64,000 nucleotides of DNA from Mucilaginibacter achroorhodeus (GCF_007846095.1 NZ_VOEI01000001.1:124001-188000), one strand, 5' to 3'; shown: positions 33,814-41,920, counted from the stretch's first letter. Numbers and translations are program-made. The notes: generated by a model not told the origin, from the letters alone.

Positions 33814-34156
33814 ATGATTTTTGTTTTTGTTGGATAAAAAACTATGCTTGCATATTAAATATATTCGGCTTAATTTCGTTTATCTTATGATGAGCATCAG
33901 CAAACAATTCTATTTTTCCCTTGGCCTCACCTCAATGAGCAGGTCTGCCATGTTTAGGGATGCTGTGCTTGCGAAAATTGTTTTGGCGCAATTCTAACGC
34001 CGCTGTTGTAAGGTTTTAACGTTGAAAGGTTGGAATGTTATTCCGGCTTTCTGTCAAAAACCATCTCTAATTTCAAATGTTTGATTACTAATTTGTTAGG
34101 GTAAAGCTTTACAACTTTATAACCTTTCAACATTCCAACATTTAAACCAATTTATA
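33814..34156. other. Divergent intergenic region of the tyrosine catabolism genes
   Basis: This stretch separates the oppositely read fumarylacetoacetase and homogentisate dioxygenase genes. It holds an inverted pair of 8-bp-period arrays (next entry) and a 36-codon ATG frame at 33887-33997 with no recognisable product. No convincing -33/-7 promoter for the dioxygenase is visible. Regulation of the pathway should act here. Confidence 0.5.
34021..34143. repeat. Inverted 8-bp-period arrays upstream of homogentisate dioxygenase
   Basis: The left arm at 34021 reads GTTGAAAG, GTTGGAAT, GTTATTCC. The right arm at 34115-34143 reads AACTTTAT, AACCTTTC, AACATTCC, AACATTTA. The arms are complementary after a shift of one unit. 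The period is 8 rather than 7. Confidence 0.65.
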
Positions 34157-35314
34157 ATGCCAATTTACCATACATTAGGGAACATCCCGCATAAGCGGCA
34201 TACCCAATTCCGTAAACCCGACGGTACTTTATATGCCGAAGAACTGGTTTCAACGGAAGGCTTTTCGAGCTTGTACTCGCTGGTTTACCATGCCTACCCG
34301 CCTACAATTGTGAAAGAACTGGGCGAGCCCTACTCTGTTGAGCCGAAGATTGCCCGCGAGAAGCACCTGAAGCATACCAGCCTGATAGGTTTTAACATTA
34401 AGACGGAAGATGATTACCTGCAAAGCCGCAAACCTGTGCTGGTGAACAGTGATCTGCATATTTCCCTTGCCGCACCGCGCAAAAGCATGACTGATTATTT
34501 TTACAAGAACAGCCAGGCTGACGAGGTGATCTTTATACATGAGGGTACCGGCACGCTAAAAACAGGTTTCGGTAAGCTTAAATTTGAATATGGTGACTAC
34601 CTGGTGATACCGCGCGGCACTATTTACCAGATGCAGTTTGATGGCGAGCAGAACCGCTTGTTTATTGTGGAGAGCTTCAGCCCTATCCGCACGCCTAAAC
34701 GTTACCGCAACCAGTACGGCCAGCTAATGGAGCATGCCCCCTACTGCGAGCGCGATATTAAACGCCCTACCGACCTGGAAACGCACGATGAAAAAGGCGA
34801 CTTTAAGATCCTTATAAAAAAGCAAGGCCTTATTTACCCTTACATTTACGGCACGCATCCTTTTGATTTTGTGGGATGGGATGGCTTTCACTACCCGTGG
34901 GCTTTCTCAATACATGATTTTGAACCGATAACCGGCCGCGTGCATCAACCACCGCCCGTGCATCAAACCTTTGAGGGACACAACTTTGTGATCTGCTCAT
35001 TTGTGCCGCGCAAGTTTGATTATCACCCGTTATCAATCCCTGCTCCATACAATCACAGCAATGTAGACAGCGACGAGGTACTCTACTATGTTGACGGCGA
35101 CTTTATGAGCCGCAAGCATGTGGTTAAAGGGCAGATCACCCTCCATCCCGGTGGCATCCCGCACGGGCCGGCACCAGGCTCAGTTGACAAATCTATCGGC
35201 AAAGAATCAACCGAAGAACTGGCCGTGATGATAGACCCTTTCCGCCCGTTGATGCTAACGGAAGATGCTGTAAATATTGAAGACGGAGATTATTATAAAA
35301 GCTGGATTTTTTGA
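34157..35314 (+). CDS. hmgA: Homogentisate 1,2-dioxygenase
   Basis: The 385-residue protein matches the dioxygenase: MPIYHTLGNIPHKRHTQFRK at the start, DYLVIPRGTIYQM in the cupin-like part, and FDFVGWDGFHYPWAFSI. The iron-binding region holds NHSNVDSDEVLYYVDGDF with candidate ligands His300 and Glu307, and HPGGIPHGPAPG with His336. It opens the ring of homogentisate to give maleylacetoacetate, using Fe(II) and oxygen. HPPD, which makes homogentisate, is encoded 115 bp downstream on the same strand. The length is shorter than the human enzyme but usual for bacterial relatives of this type. Confidence 0.93.
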   Translation: MPIYHTLGNIPHKRHTQFRKPDGTLYAEELVSTEGFSSLYSLVYHAYPPTIVKELGEPYSVEPKIAREKHLKHTSLIGFNIKTEDDYLQSRKPVLVNSDLHISLAAPRKSMTDYFYKNSQADEVIFIHEGTGTLKTGFGKLKFEYGDYLVIPRGTIYQMQFDGEQNRLFIVESFSPIRTPKRYRNQYGQLMEHAPYCERDIKRPTDLETHDEKGDFKILIKKQGLIYPYIYGTHPFDFVGWDGFHYPWAFSIHDFEPITGRVHQPPPVHQTFEGHNFVICSFVPRKFDYHPLSIPAPYNHSNVDSDEVLYYVDGDFMSRKHVVKGQITLHPGGIPHGPAPGSVDKSIGKESTEELAVMIDPFRPLMLTEDAVNIEDGDYYKSWIF

Positions 35315-35425
35315 GGTAAAAGGTAAAAGCTTAAAGCTAAAATATATCATTTAGAACAGATTCAATAACTCCATAATTCAGCATTATGGCCATTCATTCG
35401 ATCCTTCACTAATTCACTCATTAAA
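35315..35425. repeat. Heptamer arrays between hmgA and the HPPD gene
   Basis: Purine-rich units GGTAAAA, GGTAAAA, GCTTAAA, GCTAAAA start on the base after the hmgA stop (35315-35342). Pyrimidine-rich units such as TTCACTA and ATTCACT run at 35391-35425. Both have a 7-bp period, but the two arms are not well complementary here. Confidence 0.6.
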
Positions 35426-35429
35426 AACA

Positions 35430-36554
35430 ATGGAAACACTAACAATAGATAAAAAAACTACCTCAACAGATTTTCTGCCGCTTAACGGTACCGACTATGT
35501 TGAGTTTTACGTGGGTAATGCAAAACAGGCTGCTCACTTTTATAAAACCGCATTCGGCTTTCAGGACCTGGCGTATGCCGGCCCCGAGACAGGCATGCGC
35601 GACCGTGCCTCCTATGTTCTGCAACAAGGGAAGATCCGTCTGATGCTAACTACTCCCCTGCATTCAGACCATCCTATCAGCGAGCATATTAAAAAGCATG
35701 GCGATGGTGTAAAGGCCCTTGCACTTTGGGTGGATGATGCTTTTGATGCTTTTGAGCAAACTACAAGTCGTGGTGCGGAAGCCTACCTGCAACCACAAAC
35801 CACTAAAGATGAATTTGGCGAAGTGCGCACCAGCGGCATCAAATTATATGGCGATACTGTTCACCTTTTTGTAGAACGCAAGAATTACAAAGGCGCATTT
35901 TTACCCGGCTATGTGGAACTTAAAACCAATTACCATCCTACCGAAACCGGCCTACTCTATGTGGACCATTGTGTAGGCAACGTTGGCTGGCATAAAATGA
36001 ACCAATGGGTAAACTTTTATGAAGATGTAATGGGCTTCCGTAACATTCTTACTTTCGATGATAAGATGATCTCCACCGAATATTCCGCATTGATGAGCAA
36101 GGTAATGAGCAACGGAAACGGTTACGTTAAATTCCCGATCAATGAACCGGCTGAGGGCAAAAAGAAAAGCCAGATAGAAGAATATCTTGAGTTTTACGAA
36201 GGTGAGGGTGTACAGCACCTGGCGTTGGCTACGCAGGATATTGTTAAAACTGTAACCGATCTGCAAAGTCGCGGTATAGAATTCCTGACTGTACCAACTA
36301 CTTATTACGATGACCTGATTGACCGGGTAGGCCATATTGACGAGGACCTTGGGCCATTGAAACAACTGGGCATCCTGGTTGACCGTGATGATGAAGGTTA
36401 TCTGCTACAGATATTCACCAAACCTGTTGAAGACCGGCCAACGCTTTTCTTTGAGATCATACAGCGCAAAGGTGCAAAATCATTCGGAGCCGGGAACTTT
36501 AAAGCACTGTTTGAAGCCATTGAACGTGAACAGGAAGCAAGGGGTAACCTATAA
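35430..36554 (+). CDS. hppD: 4-hydroxyphenylpyruvate dioxygenase
   Basis: The 374-residue protein has two vicinal-oxygen-chelate domains. The Fe(II) ligands are visible in the C-terminal domain: His180 (LLYVDHCVGNV), His263 (VQHLALATQD) and Glu342 (LFFEIIQRKG). It converts 4-hydroxyphenylpyruvate to homogentisate, the substrate of the upstream gene product. The C-terminal GAKSFGAGNFKALFEAIEREQ is the gating helix of the family. It is followed by a clear terminator and is probably read together with hmgA. Confidence 0.96.
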   Translation: METLTIDKKTTSTDFLPLNGTDYVEFYVGNAKQAAHFYKTAFGFQDLAYAGPETGMRDRASYVLQQGKIRLMLTTPLHSDHPISEHIKKHGDGVKALALWVDDAFDAFEQTTSRGAEAYLQPQTTKDEFGEVRTSGIKLYGDTVHLFVERKNYKGAFLPGYVELKTNYHPTETGLLYVDHCVGNVGWHKMNQWVNFYEDVMGFRNILTFDDKMISTEYSALMSKVMSNGNGYVKFPINEPAEGKKKSQIEEYLEFYEGEGVQHLALATQDIVKTVTDLQSRGIEFLTVPTTYYDDLIDRVGHIDEDLGPLKQLGILVDRDDEGYLLQIFTKPVEDRPTLFFEIIQRKGAKSFGAGNFKALFEAIEREQEARGNL

Positions 36555-36570
36555 AAATAGCAAATAACGT

Positions 36571-36600
36571 AAAAAGCCGGACACAACATCCGGCTTTTTG
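36571..36600 (+). terminator. Terminator of the hmgA-HPPD unit
   Basis: An 11-bp stem AAAAAGCCGGA / TCCGGCTTTTT with a 7-base loop lies 16 bases behind the HPPD stop codon. Confidence 0.85.
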
Positions 36601-36624
36601 CGTTATACCATTTTGCACAAATAA

Positions 36625-36648
36625 GTTAAGCTGCTAACTTAGCTTAAC
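36625..36648. promoter_or_regulatory. Inverted repeat in front of tspO (possible operator)
   Basis: Perfect 8-bp arms GTTAAGCT / AGCTTAAC are separated by 8 bases, ending 20 bases before the TspO ATG. The position suits a repressor or activator site. There is no T-run, so it is not a typical terminator. Confidence 0.4.
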
Positions 36649-36668
36649 GTAATACCCCCACTAAAAAC

Positions 36669-37166
36669 ATGGTTGAAGAAAAACCATCAGGCAAATTTCA
36701 ATTTATTCCGCTTTTGATCAGCCTGATCATTACGCTTGCTATAGGCTTTACAGCTTCATTTTTTACCCGCCCGGAGATAGAGGGATGGTACCAAACTTTA
36801 AAAAAACCCACATTTACACCACCCAATTTCGTTTTCCCGATAGCGTGGACGTTGTTATATATCCTGATAGCGATAGCTGCTTACCTGGTATGGAAAAAGC
36901 GCGATAGATCTGTTACTTACAAAACAGCCGCGGTTATCTATGCTTTGCAATTACTCTTTAATTTTTCATGGTCTATAGTATTCTTTGAGTTTCATCAAAT
37001 ATTGGGGGGCCTTCTTGTTATTATAGCGCTGTTGGTCATTATAATCCTAAACATAAGCTGGTTTAACCGCTTTAGTAAGCCTGCCGCATACTTACTTATT
37101 CCTTACTTCCTTTGGGTAAGCTTTGCTACTTTGCTTAACCTCAGTATTTATATTTTTAACAAATAG
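36669..37166 (+). CDS. tspO: TspO/MBR (tryptophan-rich sensory) family membrane protein
   Basis: The 165-residue protein has five membrane helices and the family signatures: FTRPEIEGWYQTLKKPTFTPPNFVFPIAWTLLYILIAIAAYLVW, split over helix 1-2, and ALQLLFNFSWSIVFFEF on helix 3. TspO proteins bind tetrapyrroles and sterols and influence porphyrin handling and stress responses. The start ATG follows an inverted repeat by 20 bases. No photosynthesis or heme gene is nearby, so the physiological role here is open. Confidence 0.93.
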   Translation: MVEEKPSGKFQFIPLLISLIITLAIGFTASFFTRPEIEGWYQTLKKPTFTPPNFVFPIAWTLLYILIAIAAYLVWKKRDRSVTYKTAAVIYALQLLFNFSWSIVFFEFHQILGGLLVIIALLVIIILNISWFNRFSKPAAYLLIPYFLWVSFATLLNLSIYIFNK

Positions 37167-37194
37167 AAAAACGACTTACATTTATTGCCGACGA

Positions 37195-37202
37195 TAATTT
37201 TG
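37195..37202 (+). promoter_or_regulatory. -7 box upstream of the 37.2-kb hypothetical gene
   Basis: TAATTTTG fits TAnnTTTG and ends 7 nt before the ATG at 37210, again predicting a very short leader. Confidence 0.4.
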
Positions 37203-37209
37203 TTGTGCA

Positions 37210-37743
37210 ATGAAAAAACTGCTGCTTATCTGTTTGCTATTATGTGTCACCGGCTTCTGCTACGCCGATAAAATTGCCATTGATAATTTTGTGGTAAAAG
37301 AAAATCCCTTTGCTACAGATGAGATCGCTTTTGTTGCAGTAGACACTGCAGGCGTTATCCAGGAAAACGTGAACGGCATCTTTACTTTTACTATCAACGG
37401 TTTTACAGAGGAGCTTAAGTTTGATAAAGGCACCGCTTTTTATCGCCATAAGATAGAGAAATCGAGCTTTGTGTACGCTCGCCATCAAAATGATGATGGC
37501 ACCCACTCAACGCTTTATTACGTTTACCGGCACGATGGTAAACTATCACTTGTAAAAATAAGCTGGATAGTATTACTTGCCATACCGCTGGCCCTGGTAC
37601 TTATTGGCTATATGTTTAAGCGCCTTATCATTATCGCAATTGTAGTATTCTGCGTATTCCTTTATTTCAACCACAGCAGCGGCCTAAGTGTCCCAACATT
37701 TTTCCAGAGCATTTTAGATGGATTAAAAGGAATGTTTTCGTGA
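37210..37743 (+). CDS. Hypothetical membrane protein with signal peptide
   Basis: The 177-residue protein begins with a signal peptide (LLLICLLLCVTGFCYA). A beta-rich extracytoplasmic part of about 95 residues follows (AFVAVDTAGVIQENVNGIFTFTINGFTEEL, HQNDDGTHSTLYYVYRHDG). Two adjacent membrane segments (ISWIVLLAIPLALVLIGYMF and IIIAIVVFCVFLYF) and a short tail complete it. I do not recognise a family. The stop codon overlaps the first base of a perfect heptamer tandem array. Confidence 0.65.
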   Translation: MKKLLLICLLLCVTGFCYADKIAIDNFVVKENPFATDEIAFVAVDTAGVIQENVNGIFTFTINGFTEELKFDKGTAFYRHKIEKSSFVYARHQNDDGTHSTLYYVYRHDGKLSLVKISWIVLLAIPLALVLIGYMFKRLIIIAIVVFCVFLYFNHSSGLSVPTFFQSILDGLKGMFS

Positions 37744-37798
37744 GTGGTCAGTGGTCAGTGGTCAGTGGTCAGTGGTCAGTGGTCAGTGGTCAGTGGTC
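37743..37798. repeat. Perfect tandem array, eight copies of AGTGGTC
   Basis: Eight identical 7-bp units occupy 56 bases, starting on the last base of the previous stop codon. This is the only perfect heptamer array in the window. About 60 bases further on, a degenerate stretch (ACTCATTC, ACTCATTA near 37861) precedes the tamL stop. Copy number is likely variable between strains. Confidence 0.95.
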
Positions 37799-37894
37799 AA
37801 AAACACGTTAATATTATTGTTGTTTCATCCATTTAACAAATGAATCGATAATTCGAAATCACTCATTCACTCATTACATCCTTCATTAATTAAC

Positions 37895-40282
37895 TTAGAA
37901 CGGTAACCCGATACCGAAATTGAGCTGCATAAATGAATAGCCGTCGCCAATGATCTTTCCGCTGCTCGGGTCTACGCCGGTTTTATTATCCAGCAGGTAT
38001 TTTTGCTTAAATGGTCCGTTGCCAAATACCTCATCAAAGTGCTTAATAAATACCCATTGATCTGAGCCCTGGAATTGTGGGTCTTTAAATTTAAACGCGG
38101 CATCCAGCCTGAAGATAAAGAAACCAAGGTCGAAACGAAGGCCTGTACCTATGCCTATTGCCGTACCCTGCCATATATTGTTAAATCTGAATTCCCCATT
38201 AGGGTTATCAGCCTCTTTGTGTAAGCGCCAAACGTTACCGGCATCCATAAAAAATGCGCCTTTTAGTTTAGAGCCAAAGAAATTGTCGGCCAATTTATAG
38301 CGGTATTCGGCATTGGCAACTATTTTAACCTCACCAAACTGATCAAGGAATTTCAATCTGGCACGCGTGGTATCTGCCACGGCGCCTGTGCCATAGCTTG
38401 CACGGTTAAACTGGCCCGGGCCAAGGTTACGTGGCAACCACGCCCGCATATCGTTAGCCCCACCGGCATAAAAGTTCTTCTCAAAAATCAGTTGATTACT
38501 GTTGCCATAAGGCACCCCTACTCCTGGGTTAATGCGGAAGATGAACTGCTTTTCGCCACCCAGACTACGGTAAATACGCAGATCTACCTCTGTTTTGGCA
38601 TATTGGGAGAATGTATATCCAAATATGGTACGCTGGCCCAAACTATCGCACTTGGTACCTGCAAGGTTACTTAGCAGTGATAAAAAGTTACCACCAATAT
38701 CCAGGTTGCCTCTAAAGTAGATGAAATTCTTGAACGAGTTAAGCTCAATGGCGTTGTACTGGAAAGTGTATTGTGTTGCAGATGTAAATGTTGTACGGCC
38801 AATCAAATAAACGTATGAATACCTGTTTTGGCTCAGCAGCAGGTTGCGGGCAAGCGGATCTATAGTTCCGTTAGAGAACTCGATGCTGATAGGCGTAATA
38901 GAGTGCTGCTTACGGAAGGTCTCAAAAAAGTCGTAAGTAACCGAGTTGATAAAACTGCGGCGCTCCACCAGATCTTTCTGGTAGAATAACTGGAAGTTTG
39001 ACGAGAACGTAGTATGCGGCACCCCAAACTTAGCCAGGTTAGGGAAGCTGAATGGCAGCAATAACCGCGGATAGATAACGCTTGCACCTACCCTAAAATC
39101 CTGATTTTGGATACCTTTAGTGCCGGATCCATTGTCGAACAATATACTCCAGTTCAGTTTCAGCTGCAAAGCTGCCGCCTGCTTAAATATATTCCGGTTG
39201 GTGAAGGTATTGCCCAGGTTATAACCATATCGGCCACCGTTAAACAAAAACTCCGCCTCCAGTCGGTCGGTCATTCGCTTTAGCGGTACAATATCTATTT
39301 TACTGTTAAGCCTGTTGGTGCTATCTGGCAGCTTCTCGTATGTTGGGTTGGGTACGTTCCGGAAAACGTTTAATTCTGATAGCCTCGATGTAGTAAGCAT
39401 CTGTGTCTCCAGGCTGTACTTATCCCCCTTTTTTTGGAAAACATAATCCGTTACTGTGCGAGGCTTAAACCTGCCTGAGAAATCAACAAACCTGAACTGC
39501 GAATCAACCTGGATCGTATCGGCTTTACCGTTGATACGCCCATTGCTCCTGGCAATCGTTATCAGCGTATTGTTCATCGTGTAGATAGGATGTTCTTTTT
39601 TACCCGGCGGATTATCTATCATGATCACCACATCAGCAACGCTTTTACCCCAACTGGTATCGGGTAGGTAGGTAATGTACTGCCGATAGAAATCAAAATA
39701 ACCGTGCTGTTTCATCACCTGGAAAAACTGGTCGCGGTCATAAGCCAGACTATCCGTATCATAACGACTGCCGGGCTTTACGTGCGTGTAATTTTTCCGG
39801 GTATCGCGGTATATCTGCTGTACTTTAGGATCAAAAATGCTGTCACGATAATTGCGGACGTGAAACAAAGGGCCTTCCTGGGCAGTAAAATAAAGCGTGG
39901 CCTTGCGTTTTTTGATGGCAATAGAGTCAACAACCTTGGCTTTCAGATAGCCTTTGTTCACCAGGAACTTCTGGATCTGGTCGCGCGAAAACTCTACAAG
40001 ATTAGAATCTAAAATGGCTGGTGCTTCACCAATGTTGCGCTTGCCTTTTTTACTAAAGGTGTAATAGATCTGCAGGTTTAACCAGTTATTAGGCTGCTGC
40101 TCTTTATCAACATAGTTAAAGGCAAGATCTTTGAACTCCTTATCAACACCCTTAATAACAACTTTGCGTACGATAGCCTGATCCTGGCGAATACCGCGCG
40201 TAACGCTGCATCCCGACGCAATTATCAGCACTAAAATATTTAATATTGCAAAACGTAAAGTTACAGGGGTATATGCTTTCAA
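37895..40282 (-). CDS. tamL: TamL: lipoprotein BamA/TamA-family outer membrane protein
   Basis: The N-terminal hydrophobic segment ends in a lipobox IASGC (Cys25), so the protein is a lipoprotein, the feature that separates TamL of Bacteroidota from TamA. POTRA-like segments follow (RDQIQKFLVNKGYLKAKVVD and RDQFFQVMKQHGYFDF), then a 16-strand barrel. That barrel includes the loop-6-like FYAGGANDMRAWLPRNLGPG and ends in Phe (LNFGIGLPF). It should help insert or move outer membrane components with TamB, which is not in the window. The start is a TTG, because no ATG exists after the in-frame stop; it overlaps the divergent methyltransferase start by 10 bp. Confidence 0.88.
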   Translation of the reverse strand: MKAYTPVTLRFAILNILVLIIASGCSVTRGIRQDQAIVRKVVIKGVDKEFKDLAFNYVDKEQQPNNWLNLQIYYTFSKKGKRNIGEAPAILDSNLVEFSRDQIQKFLVNKGYLKAKVVDSIAIKKRKATLYFTAQEGPLFHVRNYRDSIFDPKVQQIYRDTRKNYTHVKPGSRYDTDSLAYDRDQFFQVMKQHGYFDFYRQYITYLPDTSWGKSVADVVIMIDNPPGKKEHPIYTMNNTLITIARSNGRINGKADTIQVDSQFRFVDFSGRFKPRTVTDYVFQKKGDKYSLETQMLTTSRLSELNVFRNVPNPTYEKLPDSTNRLNSKIDIVPLKRMTDRLEAEFLFNGGRYGYNLGNTFTNRNIFKQAAALQLKLNWSILFDNGSGTKGIQNQDFRVGASVIYPRLLLPFSFPNLAKFGVPHTTFSSNFQLFYQKDLVERRSFINSVTYDFFETFRKQHSITPISIEFSNGTIDPLARNLLLSQNRYSYVYLIGRTTFTSATQYTFQYNAIELNSFKNFIYFRGNLDIGGNFLSLLSNLAGTKCDSLGQRTIFGYTFSQYAKTEVDLRIYRSLGGEKQFIFRINPGVGVPYGNSNQLIFEKNFYAGGANDMRAWLPRNLGPGQFNRASYGTGAVADTTRARLKFLDQFGEVKIVANAEYRYKLADNFFGSKLKGAFFMDAGNVWRLHKEADNPNGEFRFNNIWQGTAIGIGTGLRFDLGFFIFRLDAAFKFKDPQFQGSDQWVFIKHFDEVFGNGPFKQKYLLDNKTGVDPSSGKIIGDGYSFMQLNFGIGLPF

Positions 40283-41022
40283 AATCTCAAATCAGTTTAC
40301 TAAACTCGTTACAACAAAAAAAGTTTCGTAGAGAACATGGTTTGTTCATTGTAGAAGGCTACAAATCCATTGTAGAATTTGCACAATCCGGCTACCAGAT
40401 CCAAACCATTTATCATACGGCTGATGTAGCTTCAAAATTGCTCAATTTATCCCGAAAAATAAACTCTCATGAGATTTCTTTGACAGAACTCGGGAAAATA
40501 AGTGCTTTAAAAACGCCTGCAGATGCGCTGGCCACTGTAAAAATGCCGGTTAATGATGTTGTTGATGCATCCGCATTAAAAAGCAAATTTAGCCTTGTAC
40601 TGGACGGTGTGCAGGACCCCGGTAATATGGGCACCATTATACGCACGGCAGACTGGTTTGGTATTACTGATATTATTTGTTCGGAAGATACCGTTGATGT
40701 TTACAACCCTAAGGTGGTACAGGCTACTATGGGTTCGCTGGCCCGCGTTAATGTTACTTATACTGATCTGAAAAAGTTTATAACGTACGCAGATCTGCCG
40801 GTTTTTGGAACATTATTAAACGGCGATAACATTTATACCACGCAATTTGGTGGCGAAGGTTTGGTATTGTTAGGGAATGAAGGCAACGGCATAAGGCCTG
40901 ATATACAGGCGCTAATCACAAAAGCCATTACGATTCCACGCATTGGCCAGGCCGAATCTTTGAATGTTGCCATAGCTGCAGCGATATGTTGTTCACAACT
41001 TGCTGCAAAAACCTTTAAATAA
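40273..41022 (+). CDS. TrmH/SpoU-family RNA 2-prime-O-methyltransferase
   Basis: The protein of about 249 residues begins MLSKSQISLLNSLQQKKFRREHGLFIVEG, the substrate-binding domain of the RlmB/TrmH-like group. The SPOUT motifs follow: LVLDGVQDPGNMGTIIRTADWFGI (motif 1), EGLVLLGNEGNGI (motif 2) and IPRIGQAESLNVAIAAAI (motif 3). The enzyme should form a knotted dimer and methylate rRNA or tRNA with SAM; the site is not predictable. The start ATG at 40273 is preferred over 40246. It is divergent from tamL with overlapping first codons. Confidence 0.9.
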   Translation: MLSKSQISLLNSLQQKKFRREHGLFIVEGYKSIVEFAQSGYQIQTIYHTADVASKLLNLSRKINSHEISLTELGKISALKTPADALATVKMPVNDVVDASALKSKFSLVLDGVQDPGNMGTIIRTADWFGITDIICSEDTVDVYNPKVVQATMGSLARVNVTYTDLKKFITYADLPVFGTLLNGDNIYTTQFGGEGLVLLGNEGNGIRPDIQALITKAITIPRIGQAESLNVAIAAAICCSQLAAKTFK

Positions 41023-41024
41023 AA

Positions 41025-41054
41025 TTGATTAGAAGTAAATAATTACTATTTTTG
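41025..41054 (+). promoter_or_regulatory. tRNA-Cys promoter (TTG-N19-TATTTTTG)
   Basis: TTG (41025-41027), 19 bases, then TATTTTTG (41047-41054) match the Bacteroidota consensus and end 14 bases before the tRNA. It starts right after the methyltransferase stop. Confidence 0.75.
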
Positions 41055-41068
41055 CAGTCCTGAAAAAT

Positions 41069-41139
41069 GGTCGGATGGCCGAGTGGCTAGGCAGAGGTCT
41101 GCAAAACCTCGTACAGCGGTTCGAATCCGCTTCCGACCT
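41069..41139 (+). tRNA. tRNA-Cys (anticodon GCA)
   Basis: The 71-base sequence folds into a full cloverleaf. The acceptor stem pairs GGTCGGA with TCCGACC, the anticodon stem pairs GAGGT with ACCTC around CTGCAAA (anticodon GCA), and the T arm carries GGTTCGAATCC. The discriminator base is T, the U73 identity element of tRNA-Cys. CCA is not encoded. A small protein gene begins 31 bases downstream with no terminator between them, so the two may share one transcript. Confidence 0.96.
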
Positions 41140-41170
41140 CAAGGTTTACAAAATATTTAAAATTAAAGTC

Positions 41171-41347
41171 ATGGGCGTTACTCGTTTAAAAAGAAAAGAT
41201 AGAAGAAACAAAACTACTTCTCGCTTAGAAGTTCAGTTTTTAAAACTGGCTACCAACATTGAGTTAGGCAGCCGTTCTGCACAGAAAAAAGGCAACCAAA
41301 TTGATAAAAACAATGAGGTTTTAGCTAAAGCTGCTGCTGCAAACTAA
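41171..41347 (+). CDS. Small basic protein downstream of tRNA-Cys
   Basis: The 58-residue protein (MGVTRLKRKDRRNKTTSRLE at the start) has a strongly basic N-terminal third, a short hydrophobic helix (VQFLKLATNIELG) and an alanine-rich tail. It looks like a small RNA- or ribosome-associated protein, but I do not recognise a named family. The frame also stays open backwards through the tRNA, but the ATG at 41171 is the sensible start. A perfect terminator follows the stop. The whole tRNA-protein unit has one promoter and one terminator. Confidence 0.7.
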   Translation: MGVTRLKRKDRRNKTTSRLEVQFLKLATNIELGSRSAQKKGNQIDKNNEVLAKAAAAN

Positions 41348-41370
41348 CCTTCTTTCTCAAAGAAAAGCTT

Positions 41371-41403
41371 AAAGCGTGCTGAAACATCAGTACGCTTTTT
41401 TTT
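41371..41403 (+). terminator. Terminator of the tRNA-Cys/small-protein unit
   Basis: A 12-bp stem (AAAGCGTGCTGA with TCAGTACGCTTT, one G-T pair) with a 4-base loop is followed by eight T residues. It overlaps the end of the convergent macrodomain gene by two bases. Confidence 0.85.
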
Positions 41404-41920
41404 ATGCCAGCAAATTTTCATACAACCGGTAATTCTCGTCATCAAAGCAGATGAATATTATTTCTTCAATGCTTTGGTTAGCCTGCAGGAAATCATCAAC
41501 CGTTTTAACGGCTATCTCCGCAGCCTCTGGTTTAGGAAAATGATAGATACCGGTACTTATATTGGGGAAGGCAATGGTTTTAATATTTTTATCTACAGCA
41601 ATAGCTAAACTGTTTAGATAACAATTAGCCAGTAATTGCTGTTCATTACGATTGCCGCCGTTCCAAACCGGGCCAACGGTGTGTATCACATATTTAGCAG
41701 GCAGTTTACCGCCAGTAGTTATCACAGCTTCGCCGGTTGGGCAGCCACCTTGTTTGTTCCTGATGGCTATACACTCATCCAGTATTTGTTTGCCGCCTGC
41801 GCGGTGTATGGCACCATCAACACCACCACCGCCCAGCAAGCTGGTATTGGCGGCGTTTACAATGGCATCAACCTGTAATTTGGTAATATCGCTCTGCTTA
41901 ACAGTTATGCGCCTATCCAT
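41402..41920 (-). CDS. Macrodomain ADP-ribose hydrolase (O-acetyl-ADP-ribose deacetylase type)
   Basis: The 172-residue protein is a single macrodomain of the MacroD/YmdB type. It has [35 protein letters not shown], with the substrate-contacting Asn and Asp residues, plus [22 protein letters not shown] and [12 protein letters not shown]. Such enzymes remove ADP-ribose from proteins or deacetylate O-acetyl-ADP-ribose. It follows the thioesterase gene by 38 bp on the same strand, so the two may form an operon. Nothing links it to a known ADP-ribosylating toxin here. Confidence 0.92.
   Translation of the reverse strand: MDRRITVKQSDITKLQVDAIVNAANTSLLGGGGVDGAIHRAGGKQILDECIAIRNKQGGCPTGEAVITTGGKLPAKYVIHTVGPVWNGGNRNEQQLLANCYLNSLAIAVDKNIKTIAFPNISTGIYHFPKPEAAEIAVKTVDDFLQANQSIEEIIFICFDDENYRLYENLLA

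Noticed and set aside
33887..33997. A 36-codon ATG frame (MMSISKQFYF...) in the region upstream of homogentisate dioxygenase
   Set aside because: No recognisable motif, no upstream signals, and length well within chance for AT-rich intergenic DNA.
37743..37798. The AGTGGTC tandem array as a CRISPR
   Set aside because: Units are 7 bp with no spacers and no cas genes are nearby.
41075..41170. N-terminal extension of the small basic protein through tRNA-Cys (MAEWLGRG...)
   Set aside because: These codons are the tRNA itself; the ATG at 41171 is the sensible start.
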